Part shown: positions 10,909-20,149 of the stretch, piece after piece
Layout: each line of letters opens with the position of its first letter
Position numbering within the stretch: the first letter of the stretch is position 1
DNA from: Plotosus lineatus
Lineage: Eukaryota > Chordata > Actinopteri > Siluriformes > Plotosidae
DNA: 64,000 nt
Direction: 5' to 3'
NCBI GenBank assembly: GCA_024760905.1
Contig: CM045734.1
Location: 42,614,564 to 42,678,563 of the forward strand
Made by a program: the position numbers and the translations under genes
The notes under the pieces: model-generated
Databases searched by the model: none
Told to the model about the DNA's origin: nothing
The model's input: the letters and a program-made list of their open reading frames with translations, nothing else

Positions 10909-11223
10909 CAGTGATCCCTCGCTACTTTGTGCTTCAGTTTCTGCGGCTTCAGTGCATCGTGGGTTTTTCAAAAATATTCACCGGAAAATTAAAAAAATAA
11001 GGAAATTAAGGAAAAATAGGAATAGGGAAAAGTTAGGGAAAATGCCACAAAACAAGGACAATTATGCAAAAAAAAAAAAAAAAACCCTTACATTTTTATG
11101 TGTGAGGTCTGTATGTCTGTGTATTTATATTTATTTACATCTTATGCATTTTTGAAGGTTTAATTTTTATTGTAAGCATTGAATATGTTGAATATTGAGC
11201 TTTATTATAGCATTGAATATGTC
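10909..11223 (+). mobile_element. MITE D copy 1, left part
   Basis: Begins CAGTGATCCCTCGCTACTTT after TA-rich DNA and runs through the family's A-rich AAATTAAGGAAAA segment. It is interrupted at about 11223 by a LINE2 fragment and resumes at 11710. The terminal repeats and TA flanks suggest a pogo/Tigger-type non-autonomous element (inference). Confidence 0.8.
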
Positions 11224-11709
11224 TCATCTCATCTTCTTCTGCTTAATCCGGGGTCGGGTCACGGAGGCAGCAACCTAAGCAAAGACGTCCAAACATCCCT
11301 GTCCCCAGCCACTTCCTCCAAATCTTGGGGACCACACTACTGAGGCATACGAGAGGCATTCTGACCAGATGCCCAAGCCACCTCAACTGGCCCCTCTCAA
11401 TGCGGAGGAGCAGTGGATCTACTCCAAGCTCTCCCTGGATGGTAGAGCCTTATCTCTAAGAGAAAGCCCCCCCCCCCTCCCAGTGAAGGAAGCTTATTTC
11501 AGCCACTTGTATCCGCGATCTTATTCTTTCAGTCACTACCCAAAGCTCGTGACCATTGATGAGGTTGGGACGATCGACTGGTACATTGAGTGCTTTGCCT
11601 TGTAGCTCAGATCCTTCTTCACCACGACGGACCGGTACAGGCTCCGTTTAACAGCAGAGGCTGCAGCGAGTATATCTTGGGTTCTCGTTCACGAGTGAGG
11701 GAAGGATGG
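11224..11709 (-). mobile_element. LINE2 fragment, antisense, inserted in MITE D
   Basis: The plus strand starts TTCTTCTGCTTAATCCGGGG, the complement of the LINE2 3' end seen at 56560-56580. It continues through the complement of the C-terminal region (TGCCCAAGCCACCTCAACTGG matches RWLGHL-type coding). It ends GAGTGAGGGAAGGATGG, the complement-side match to the GREGW region, with an apparent internal rearrangement. An 11-bp near-duplicate CATTGAATATG/CGTTGAATATG flanks it. Confidence 0.75.
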
Positions 11710-11853
11710 CGTTGAATATGTATTTATTGATATTATATACACATATACATGTACATATATGTCAGTCAGGGGGGTCGATCCTACTCTGTGGAAATTGGTG
11801 GTCATGCGTGGGGGCCTCGGTCCCCATTAACCGCAGAAAGTGAGGACTCTCTG
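11710..11853 (+). mobile_element. MITE D copy 1, right part
   Basis: GAATATGTATTTATTGATAT, then GTCAGTCAGGGGGGTCGATC, the CCATTAACCGCAGAAAGTGA segment and the right terminal repeat. It completes the copy begun at 10909. Confidence 0.8.
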
Positions 11854-11895
11854 TATTATATATTCTATAGTGTGTGTCTGTTTTATTCTGATCTC

Positions 11896-12135
11896 AACAC
11901 CGTGGTGTAGTGGTTAGCGTATCCAGCTCACAACATGAAAGTTCTGGGTTCGTGTCCTGCTCTCCGCAAGTGTGTCTCTGTGTGGAGTTTGCATGCTCTC
12001 CCCATGCTTGCATGGGTTTCCTCTGAATACTCTGGTGTCCTTCCAAAATCCAATGACTTACACATTAAGCTAATTGGCTTTTTCAAATTTCCCTGAGCTG
12101 TGAAAGGGAGTGCATTGACGAGCTGTTCAGTGTGT
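11896..12135 (+). mobile_element. SINE C copy 2
   Basis: tRNA-like head CGTGGTGTAGTGGTTAGCG with B-box-like GGGTTCGTGTCC, then the family core CTGTGTGGAGTTTGCATGCT and TGGGTTTCCTC, and a degraded tail ending in ATGGATGAAT. Confidence 0.8.
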
Positions 12136-13129
12136 AACCCATGCAAATGGATGAATTATTAATAAACCATGTTTTGAGTCAGTACTGCCTGTAACTTGTC
12201 CATCAGTCTACATATTAACCTTCCACTGCTGATCCAGGATCCACCTCTGTCATCACATTTAATCTAATTTATTTCACAATTGGTTCTGTGGTTTAGACCC
12301 TTTTTTCAGCTACTGTATATACCACGGCCTGTGTTACCCTGTATTGCTATATCGGCTGGTTGTTTGGCATCGCATACCTTTTCGACCACAGTTCTGCCTG
12401 GTGACTTTTAAAACATAAGTACACATACATCCACCGACTTCCAATTCTTGAATCATGGCATTAATAGAATGTCTCCACTGAGAAAAACTCAGTGTCTCCA
12501 TCTAGCAGTGAGCATCTGTTTAGAATTGTTGTTAGCTTGGAAGTATTTCAGACGAAATGGAAGCACTTATCAAAAAGAGAATAAAATAGTTGACAGACTT
12601 AGAGCATCTTTTGGAAAAAGCTGAGGTTTGCCAAAGTAGATTTTCCATATTGCTATTTGAGATCAAACCTTTCAGCTGAGGAGGAACAGTACAGAGTGAA
12701 ACCACAGGCCCTGACACACTACTGTTATTAAGGGGTTGCTTTAGTGTCAATCCAGCCAACAATCTGTCCTCTGAGGACTGTGAGTTGAAAGATTAATGTT
12801 ATGATGTGTGTGAAAGGATTTAAACTATGACTAAAGGAAATTTTGAGTTTGGAGAAAATCTGTGGCGAGACTATTACTTAAGGCTGATGGTGGATAACTG
12901 GCAAACAAAATAAAGTATGAAATTCTATCAAACTTTGAAACTATGCTTGCATGCTAATGTCAGAATGTCAGTGTTTCCTCTCTTTATTTGTTGCTCGTAC
13001 AAGGCTTCCAAAGCGCTGAAGCAATTGTGACACCATACCATACTCTGTGGTGTTGTCTCGTTATTACCTGCCATGCCTGCCAATCGGTTAAGAAAGGCTC
13101 ACTCTTTCACTCACTCATTTCCTGAACTC
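12136..13129. other. No recognisable feature
   Basis: A single-copy-like stretch of about 1 kb. A 76-codon minus-strand frame at 12762-12532 has no motif I recognise and is within chance expectation. Confidence 0.5.
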
Positions 13130-13400
13130 ATTAGGAAAGCTTTAGCCTATCTCAGCGGACACTAGGCAAAGGCGAAATATACCCTGAACAGTTCACCCAA
13201 ACCAACCTAGATCCAACACAACCATTCACACCTACACTCCATTTAGTCTAATGTGCATGTTATTGGACTGTTGGAGGAAACCAGATTACCTGAGGAGACC
13301 CACACAAGCATGGGGAGAACATGCAGATACCCAAGTTCAGAACTGTAACCCAGCACCTTCTTGTTGTGAGGCAGATATACTAACCACCATGCCCCTGAAC
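13130..13400 (-). mobile_element. SINE C copy 3, antisense
   Basis: The plus strand carries the complement of the tail (TTTAGCCTATCTCAGCGGAC), core (GACCCACACAAGCATGGGGA, GAACATGCAG) and head (TGTTGTGAGGCAGATATACT). It faces copy 4 head to head about 100 bp away. Confidence 0.7.
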
Positions 13401-13499
13401 TGCTTTAAAAAAAACAATAATTTACCCGAGACTGATACTTCAGAAAACATATGACACTCATACTGTACATTCTTTCAACACACTTAATATTAATGTGTC

Positions 13500-13695
13500 T
13501 CCACAGTGGCATAGTGGTTAGCACGTCCGCCTCACAGTAAGAAGGCCTGGGTTCGATTTCCGGACTGTGCGTTTCTGTGTGGAGTTTGCATGTTCTCCCT
13601 GTGCTCGCGTGGGTTTCCTCCAGGTACGCCGGTTTCCTACAGTCCAATAACATGCACAGTAGGCTAATTGGCTATTCTAAATTGCCCGTAGGTTT
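13500..13695 (+). mobile_element. SINE C copy 4, best preserved head and core
   Basis: Internal pol III promoter elements are plain: A-box-like GTGGCATAGTGGTTAGCACG and B-box GGGTTCGATTTCC. The core TTTCTGTGTGGAGTTTGCAT and GTGGGTTTCCTCCAGGTAC is followed by ACAGTCCAATAACATGCACA, GGCTAATTGG and TCTAAATTGCCCGTAGG. The copy then passes into the module at 13696. Confidence 0.85.
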
Positions 13696-13832
13696 GCATC
13701 GTGCAGAAGGCAATGGCAAACCAGACCACTATCCTTGCCAAGGCGACCTCCATGAAGATGATAATCAAGGCGTTATCCTTCATGGCAGGTCGCCAAGAGT
13801 CGTCCTATGACTCGGAAGGTACCAGACCTGTA
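13696..13832 (+). repeat. Unassigned 3' module after SINE C
   Basis: GCAGAAGGCAATGGCAAACC to GGTCGCCAAGAGTCGTCCTA resembles 3' segments of SINEs and LINEs that end in an AGTCG...GACTCGGAAGG block. It may be an alternative tail joined to SINE C or a separate insertion. No second copy is seen in the window. Confidence 0.35.
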
Positions 13833-15401
13833 TTAATGTGAAAAAAATCATGTTTTCTAATTCAACTATTCAGGGTTTGTTCTTTTTCATTTTCTTCCTA
13901 ATTTAGTAACATCCAGTTCCTACCAATCAAGCATTGCCTTTGCTATCACATGATCACTAACAACCAGGGATGGGCAAAAGCATACCCTCCTACCTCCACC
14001 CCTGTGGCATTCAATGCTAGCGAACCGCCTCTTTTCGAACTGCGGTACATGTATATTAATTTGCAGTCGAACACACTTGGAGGGACAGTGCTATCCGACC
14101 CTCGGACAAATGAGGTCACAGATGCATGTGAATAGAAGCGTCTTCATGTTATCTCGTCATTACTTCTTCTTGTAATTGTTGATTCTGGGTAGCTCTTAAA
14201 AGATCTAAAACAATGTTGCAACAAAATGTTGCATCAACGATGCAGTAATGTTATTTGTAGACTCACAAAAATATAGGAATATTTTCAATAAATGTCTTAA
14301 AAACCTTGTGAGAAGACATGACAGAAACATTAATCTGCTGGGATTGCGCACATGTGTAAAGTGGGGTCCTTTCCAGTACCTGTGTGATTCCCTGACAATG
14401 AAACTAAAGTAGGTATGTGCAATGTCCTTGTCCCACGCTAGATGGCGCTTTACTAAATATTTCAAAACAACATTGTGCATAAAAGTCTTGTACATGTTCT
14501 CAATAAAGCTTATAGTGCCACAATGTTAAGACAATGTTTTGTGCAACCAACCAAATTATGTTCCTTATGTAACGTTGTTATAATGTTCCAAAACCTTGTG
14601 TGTTCGTAGGATGTCTGACATTGGCTTTTTTGTTAAAATTATAGTACAAATAAAACTGAAATTAGATAAATCTTAGGATGTTCCTGGCTGCACTGTACAC
14701 CTGGTTCTGTGGACGGCACAGGCACTTACCATTAGAAGTGCTACTCATCCGGGAAAACCAGCCTTTCATGATTAAATACCCTCATTTCTTAATGTATGCC
14801 TGCACCTTTAAGCCCGAAGCTTATCCATCACCTTCTCTTCATGTCCTTATTGGATTGTTTGCCTCCAGTCGCAACTGGCTCTGCTTGTATTATTTTCACA
14901 CCGTGTTCCCTCGGGCCACCAGATGTAAAAATCCCTCTAGCTACTGTGTCCAATTAGTAAGATACTGCCTCCACACATTTTCCTCAATCATTTCTATGTA
15001 GTGTTGTAGAAGGTTGTTCTTTTCTACCATATGGCTTTGATGAGAACAAATAGGGCTCTAGCTGCCCAGAAGACCATTTGTGTTGTCTAGTGGAAGATTT
15101 TTTTTTTTTTTCTTCATTTTAATATGAGACATATTCTAGAGTGTGCATGAAATAAGAACATGACACATGATGCAGACTTGCTTTTTGAACACTGCCTAAG
15201 AAGGATGGTTCAGCGAGTACGTATGCGATATTTTGCATAGGCAAAGTAGACAGTAGCATGCATCCATTTGAGCTGTTTCTGTTTGACCCCATGCATTACA
15301 AATGAGGCAAAATGTTCCTGTCATGAGAATCCAATACCATGGAAGTTACTGAACAAGTTCAAACATGTATTTAGTAAAGAATTCAGCTCATCATTATTTC
15401 T
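13833..15401. other. No recognisable feature
   Basis: About 1.6 kb of AT-rich sequence with only short frames (for example 14678-15001) that show no domain signature, and no terminal or tandem repeats. Confidence 0.45.
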
Positions 15402-15742
15402 TTTCTTCTTTTCCTTTCGGCTGCCCCCTTTTTCTCAGGCGTTGCCACAGTGAATCATAGCATGTTTGATTTGGCATAGTTTATATATCGGATGCCCTTC
15501 CTGACACAATCCTTAGTAATGGACAGAAACACACTGACCGCTTTGCAGCTACTCTTTACAAAAGTAAGCAATGGTTCTTTTACATGCCTCACACCAGAGA
15601 CAGTGAGAGACATGGCCGGCCTTTGATAGCCCAGTTAGCTGTACTGGGGATGACAACCTTGTAGAGAGTGGGACTCGAATCCCCAACCTTAGGATCAGCA
15701 GCGATCCAGCACCCTTTACCACAAGGCCACCTCCATCATTGT
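15402..15742 (-). mobile_element. SINE A copy 5, antisense (tail A)
   Basis: The plus strand starts with the complement of the LINE-like 3' end (TTCCTTTCGGCTGCCCCC), then the complement of the LINE-5'-like block (ATCGGATGCCCTTCCTGACA), then the core (AATGGTTCTTTTACATGCCT) and head (CCACAAGGCCACC). Nearly full length. Confidence 0.85.
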
Positions 15743-15797
15743 TCATTTTCTGATTTAAAAAAAAAAAAGTTTAGAGCATTGTTTATTGCAAAGTATA

Positions 15798-16075
15798 TCA
15801 GCTGTGGCAGCATGTTAGCAATTAGCTCACTCGCCTCACTCAAGACAGTCCTGGATTCAAGTCCTAAGCTCAGCCTGGGCATTTCTGTGTGGAGTTTGCA
15901 TGCTCTCCTTGTGCTTGCTTGGGTTTCCTATGGGTACAGTGCTTTGGTTTCCTTCTACAGTCCACAGACATGCACATGACACATGACATGCACAGGTTAA
16001 TTGGATTTTTCAAATTTTCCCAGGCATGATTGTTCCCCACCTTTGCCCACAATAAGCTGAGATAGATTATAAGGT
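15798..16075 (+). mobile_element. SINE C copy 5
   Basis: Head GGCAGCATGTTAGCAATTAG is eroded. The core TTTCTGTGTGGAGTTTGCAT and GCTTGGGTTTCC is clear. The 3' part has TTAATTGG and a degraded ACCTTTGCCC tail. Confidence 0.7.
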
Positions 16076-16261
16076 ACTCAGAGTGTCTTTTCTTTGTGCA
16101 CTCATGCAGGTCATACATCAGGAATAGTATAATGATAGCACGAAGACACCATGCCAATTATTAATACTGAAAAGAAAAGTTTTCATGGCTCAGTAGACAG
16201 ACTATAATTTTACGTTGCTAAAGATTTTCTTATGCTACATTCCCACTATCATGATTCATAC

Positions 16262-16323
16262 TATATATATATATATATAAAACTACGTGTGTGTATATAT
16301 ATATATATATATTTATATATGTA

Positions 16324-16386
<63 letters not shown>

Positions 16387-16441
16387 ATATATATATGTCT
16401 GTATATATATATATATATGTATGTATGTATATATATATATG

Positions 16442-16491
<50 letters not shown>

Positions 16492-16512
16492 TGTATATAT
16501 GTATGTATATCA
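16262..16512. repeat. (TA)n microsatellite with TGTC/TGTA variants
   Basis: TA runs broken by GTATGTATGTATA and TGTCTGTATA blocks repeated three times, i.e. a higher-order repeat. Tyr/Ile open frames over it are artefacts. Confidence 0.95.
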
Positions 16513-16685
16513 ATCAACCGGAAGTTAAATTCTATGTATCTATTGTATCTATTACATGTGCTAAAATATGCTTCGTAAACACATTCTATAGACAGTCTTA
16601 CTAATTAATACAGTATTAATGTAGTAACATGTAGTACTGATTAAGAAAAACTTACTTTTTACTGGGATATTTATTGATAATAAAA

Positions 16686-17139
16686 TATAAACATTATATT
16701 GTGATTTTGTTTATTGTGAGTGTGCCACCGAGCAGCTCAGCCATGCCCCTCAGCCGAAGCGGAGAGAAAACAGTTAGTTAGAGGCACAGCCGCCAAAATC
16801 AAAGTCCTCCAAAAACACAGACCATAACAAAAAGGACATAAAATAATTTGAAATGTAATAAATTGAATAAACAAAGCAAAATGAGAAATGCTACACCACA
16901 GTCAATAAAACCACACAACAAACATTCTAAACATTAAATGTACTGTACTGGAATAATAATTTAAAAATACTTTAATAGTGGAGTGTTTTACAACAGTTCA
17001 GATAATTATTCCTCTTCAGGCACGTCAGAGGAAACTGCCATTTCTTCCAGAGAAAGTTTTATTTTTTCAGAAGAGACATCTAACGTCATTACCTTTTTCT
17101 GGAGCTTAGCCCACGTTTGAGTGGCATCATAGAGATTAA
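16686..17139 (-). CDS. Candidate terminal coding exon plus 3' UTR of an unidentified gene
   Basis: On the minus strand a pyrimidine-containing stretch ending TTAATTACCAG is followed at 17139 by an open frame of 43 codons to a TAA at 17008-17006. The peptide runs NLYDATQTWAKLQKKVMTLD, then VSSEKIKLSLEEMAVSSDVP and EEE. It is hydrophilic and amphipathic with an acidic end, and its composition looks like real coding sequence. If spliced there, the exon starts in the third-codon-completing phase (two bases before the first full codon). About 290 bases downstream lies AATAAA (16715-16710). I do not recognise the family. It could be the last exon of a host gene, or the C terminus of an unrecognised transposase. 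No further exon was found upstream within the window. Confidence 0.35.
16710..16715 (-). promoter_or_regulatory. Possible poly(A) signal AATAAA
   Basis: Canonical hexamer on the minus strand in the context CACAATAAACAAAATCAC, placed suitably after the candidate exon's stop codon. The AT-rich context makes a chance occurrence plausible. Confidence 0.3.
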
Positions 17140-17331
17140 CTGGTAATTAAAACACACTAAAAAAGGCTCATTGACAACTGGTGCATGGATGAGGAAAAAG
17201 GGGCATTACATCATCTCAACCAATCAACAGGAAGGAGAGTAGCTATTGGCTGAATTTGAATGACATGACAGTTGCTCGGCAAGCTCTGAATATGTACTGT
17301 GAGTGCAAAACAGCGAATAGTCAAGGGCCTA

Positions 17332-17436
<105 letters not shown>

Positions 17437-17441
17437 CTATA

Positions 17442-17790
17442 TAATAGGGCAATGGTGGCATGGTTGTAAGGTGCTGGATCACTGATCCCATCCCCTGGTT
17501 GGGAGTTCAACTTCACTCTCAATGGGTTGTCATTGTCCTCCCAGTGCAGGTAAGAAGGTTATCAAATGCCGACAATGTCTCTCATTGTCTAGGGTGAGAG
17601 ATTCATGTAAAAGAACCATTGCTGACTTTCGCCAAGAGTAGACAGCATAGCCGTCAGCATGTTTCTACCCCGTGATGGCCTGGTGAGCTGTCCAGGGTGT
17701 ACTCTGCCCTCGCCCAGAGCTAGTTGAGATGGGTGCCAGCCTCCCTGCAACATTAATTATGATTAAGCAGTTCAGAAAATGAATAATGAT
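17442..17790 (+). mobile_element. SINE A copy 6 (tail B)
   Basis: AGGGCAATGGTGGCATGGTT head, GGTTGGGAGTTCAAC B-box region, core AAAGAACCATTGCTGACTTT, junction TTTCTACCCCGTGATGGCC, tail B to GATTAAGCAGTTCAGAAAAT. Full-length type copy. Confidence 0.85.
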
Positions 17791-17972
17791 GATGAATATA
17801 TTAATATAATATTATATTATAAATATTAATATGCTGCACCACGTTCTCTCAGATCCTCTAGCATTGCTAGAGTGATCCCTCCCTCTAACAAAGGACAAGG
17901 GAAAATGTGTCTAAACTCTGTTCTGGCTCCAAGGAGGTGGAATGAACTTCCTCTGTGAGTCATTGGGTATCT

Positions 17973-18470
17973 CAGGACTGCCAACTAATATGAATTTACG
18001 ATTCATTTCAGGAAAATATACTTCTTTCAATTTTATTTGACAATTTTTTATCAATAATTCTGATAAATTGCATCAAATTCGGTCCATGTTTACATGTTTA
18101 CCTTCCTGGCAAAGCCAAGTCTCGCGATAATCCCACCGAAATGTTACTGTTGTGTTTTATCATGTGATTCGTTAATCAGGAGCAAGGTAGATTGGTTACC
18201 ATGAATCAGTGGCTATCTTACATACATTCCGTGGCAACCAGAGCCAATCATTGAACGGTTGCGGGAAACCCAAAATGGCGACGAAAAAAAGAAATAATTT
18301 TTATTGGAATATTCAACAACTTATCCATTTATTAAGAAGCATGACAGATGCATGACCTTTTGCACAATGTGCAATGCGAAATTGAGTATTGTGCATTCGA
18401 TCATTTTGATATTAAAACACATATAAAGCAAGGCAGACCTAGCCAGCAAGCGACCAGTTTGCTTATTTTA
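17973..18470 (+). pseudogene. BED-finger-like transposase N-terminus relic (hAT-like)
   Basis: Near 18275 an ATG opens MATKKRNNFYWN. A shifted frame continues PFIKKHDRCMTFCTMCNAKL with a CxxC pair (CTMC), then HSIILILKH, and after a stop SKADLASKRPVC. The order of CxxC, a following histidine region and a KxH-type ending resembles BED zinc fingers that begin many hAT transposases. CAGGACTGCCAAC at 17973 resembles a hAT-type terminal repeat. Both the frameshift and the internal stop show decay. No matching right end was found. Confidence 0.5.
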
Positions 18471-18860
18471 TAACTTTTTTCTTGTCCTGAATTCTCTTCA
18501 AATATCAAATATCATTCAGAGTCATGCATAATATAATAATATATATGAAATATGTAATAATTATTATGACATGTTATATTCTATATCATTACGCCAGTAG
18601 AATTAGGTCAAATAAACATGGTTTTCTGAAATGTGCTGTTGTTTCATTATTAATCCAAAAAGCAGTGCTAGAATTGTGTTGAATCCGAGGGCAGCTCACC
18701 ACTAGAAGCCCAAGGGCTTGATAAAGATACATACTGCCCACACAACGGACTTGTAAAACCAACACTTTCCTCTCTTTCATCAGTGCATCTCCCAGTGCTG
18801 ATGATGATTCCTCAGCAGAAGCGGGATGGTCCTTTCTTTAGTACTGAAATTCATTCCTGT
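18471..18860. other. No clear feature
   Basis: AT-rich. The last part may already belong to LINE3 upstream coding sequence, but the similarity is too weak to call. Confidence 0.4.
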
Positions 18861-19545
18861 GCCATAGATGCTTATGGTAAGAGAACAAAAACAAACAAAT
18901 CCTGGTTTGAAGCAAATCTTCAAACGCTTGAGCCTCATTGATGCTAAAAGACAAGCTCTGATTGCATGGAAGCAACATCCAACACATGGAAACCTCAGCC
19001 TCCTACGCAAAGCCAGAGCTGAAAGTCAAGAAATTGCCAGGAAATGTGCAAACTACTGGCTGGAGTTGAAATAAGCATCTTCAACTGGCAACATTAAAGC
19101 CATGTATGACGGTATTAAACAAGCTACAGGCCCAGCCACAAAGAAAATACCCCCCTCAAGTCCAAAGAAGGGCATATAATCTCTGACCGCAGCAAGCAGA
19201 TGGAAAAATGGGTGGAGCACTACCTTGATCTCTACTCAACTCAAAACACAGTATCTGAGGAAGCCTTGAACAGTATCCCTGAACTCCCAATCATGAGTGA
19301 CCTTGATGCTGAGCTCACCATGGCAGACCTTGATAAGGCCATACATGTATTAGCCAGTAACAAAGCACCAGGAAATCATTCCTTTTCTCCAGAGGTAATC
19401 AATGCACGGAAGTCAGGCCTCCTTCCACACCTCCATGAGTTACTGTGTCTGTGCTGGAAAGAAGGAGAGGTGCCACATGATATGAGGGATTCTAAGATTG
19501 TAACATCGCTGCATTTTATCACTGACTTACCAAATACAGTCTAAT
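18861..19545 (+). mobile_element. LINE3 reverse-transcriptase N-terminal fragment
   Basis: Two plus-strand frames separated by stops. The first holds a basic linker (RQALIAWKQHPTHGNLSLLR). The second, from 19200, holds LDLYSTQNTVSEEALNSIPE, then the RT finger segment DLDKAIHVLASNKAPGNHSF with PEVINA, and LLCLCWKEGEVPHDMRDSKI. The KAPG...PEV block and the EGEVP...M segment are typical of non-LTR reverse transcriptases just before the YRGI block. The sequence stops at 19545 without palm motifs. It differs from both the RTE-like LINE and LINE2. Confidence 0.75.
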
Positions 19546-19559
19546 CTATGATACAATGT

Positions 19560-20070
19560 GTGAAAACCAATTCCATTCCCAGGTTTATTTCATTACTTTG
19601 TCTTGCATCCATTTTAAAGGTCCCTGATTTTTCCCTGTTAGATTTGGAACACCATCTATAACAACACCTACTAGTCTCTCCCATTTCAGTCCCAGTTTGT
19701 CCAGGCATGCATTTACCTCCATGAACAAATCACTCCTATCGTCATCCCTTTCTTGATCTCAATTTTCTTTGTTATCCAATGAAACAAAGTGACTGGGCTG
19801 TGCTGTGGACATCACAGCTCTCGTACAAAGCCAAGGAGGGAAAAAAAAAAATCAAAGTTGTCCACTTTATTTTGCAACTGAAGCTCCAGATTTCTCGGAT
19901 TATCCCGAATGTGTCTCATCACTGTTCATATGGAGAGAGGCACATTCTCGAATGAATCTTCTTTTTTTCCCCTTGTGGCATATGAGCATTCCAGAGTCCA
20001 CCAAACATTCCTTGAATTTCCCCCTCGAAAAATGACTGACTGTTTCAAGCAATTTTGTATGATATCACAA
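19560..20070 (-). pseudogene. hAT transposase relic (ZBED/GTF2IRD2-like type)
   Basis: Reading the minus strand from about 20010 gives KKEDSFENVPLS, then NLELQLQNKVDNF (19887-19848), then after a short T-rich run SLALYESCDVHSTAQ (19834-19790). Past stops and a small gap follows CLDKLGLKWERLVGVVIDGV with PNLTGKNQGPLKWMQDKV (about 19710-19600). The DEST-like position reads YESC, so one catalytic-region acidic residue is changed. The DGxPxLTGK block is the usual second RNase-H-like block of this hAT group. Several stops; not functional. Confidence 0.7.
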
Positions 20071-20149
20071 AACTGGTCTTGGTCGCTGCATCTCTGGATG
20101 TATGTAGCTTAGTACAAAAAAAAAAAAAGGAGGGGGGGGTTGTATTTTT

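Noticed and set aside
13500..13575. Functional tRNA gene at the SINE C head
   Set aside because: The tRNA-like promoter is part of a dispersed SINE with many copies in the window and no cloverleaf acceptor stem.
16230..16604. Tyr/Ile-rich frames over TA tracts (also 17211, 37188, 58490)
   Set aside because: Artefacts of (TA)n and (TATG)n repeats.
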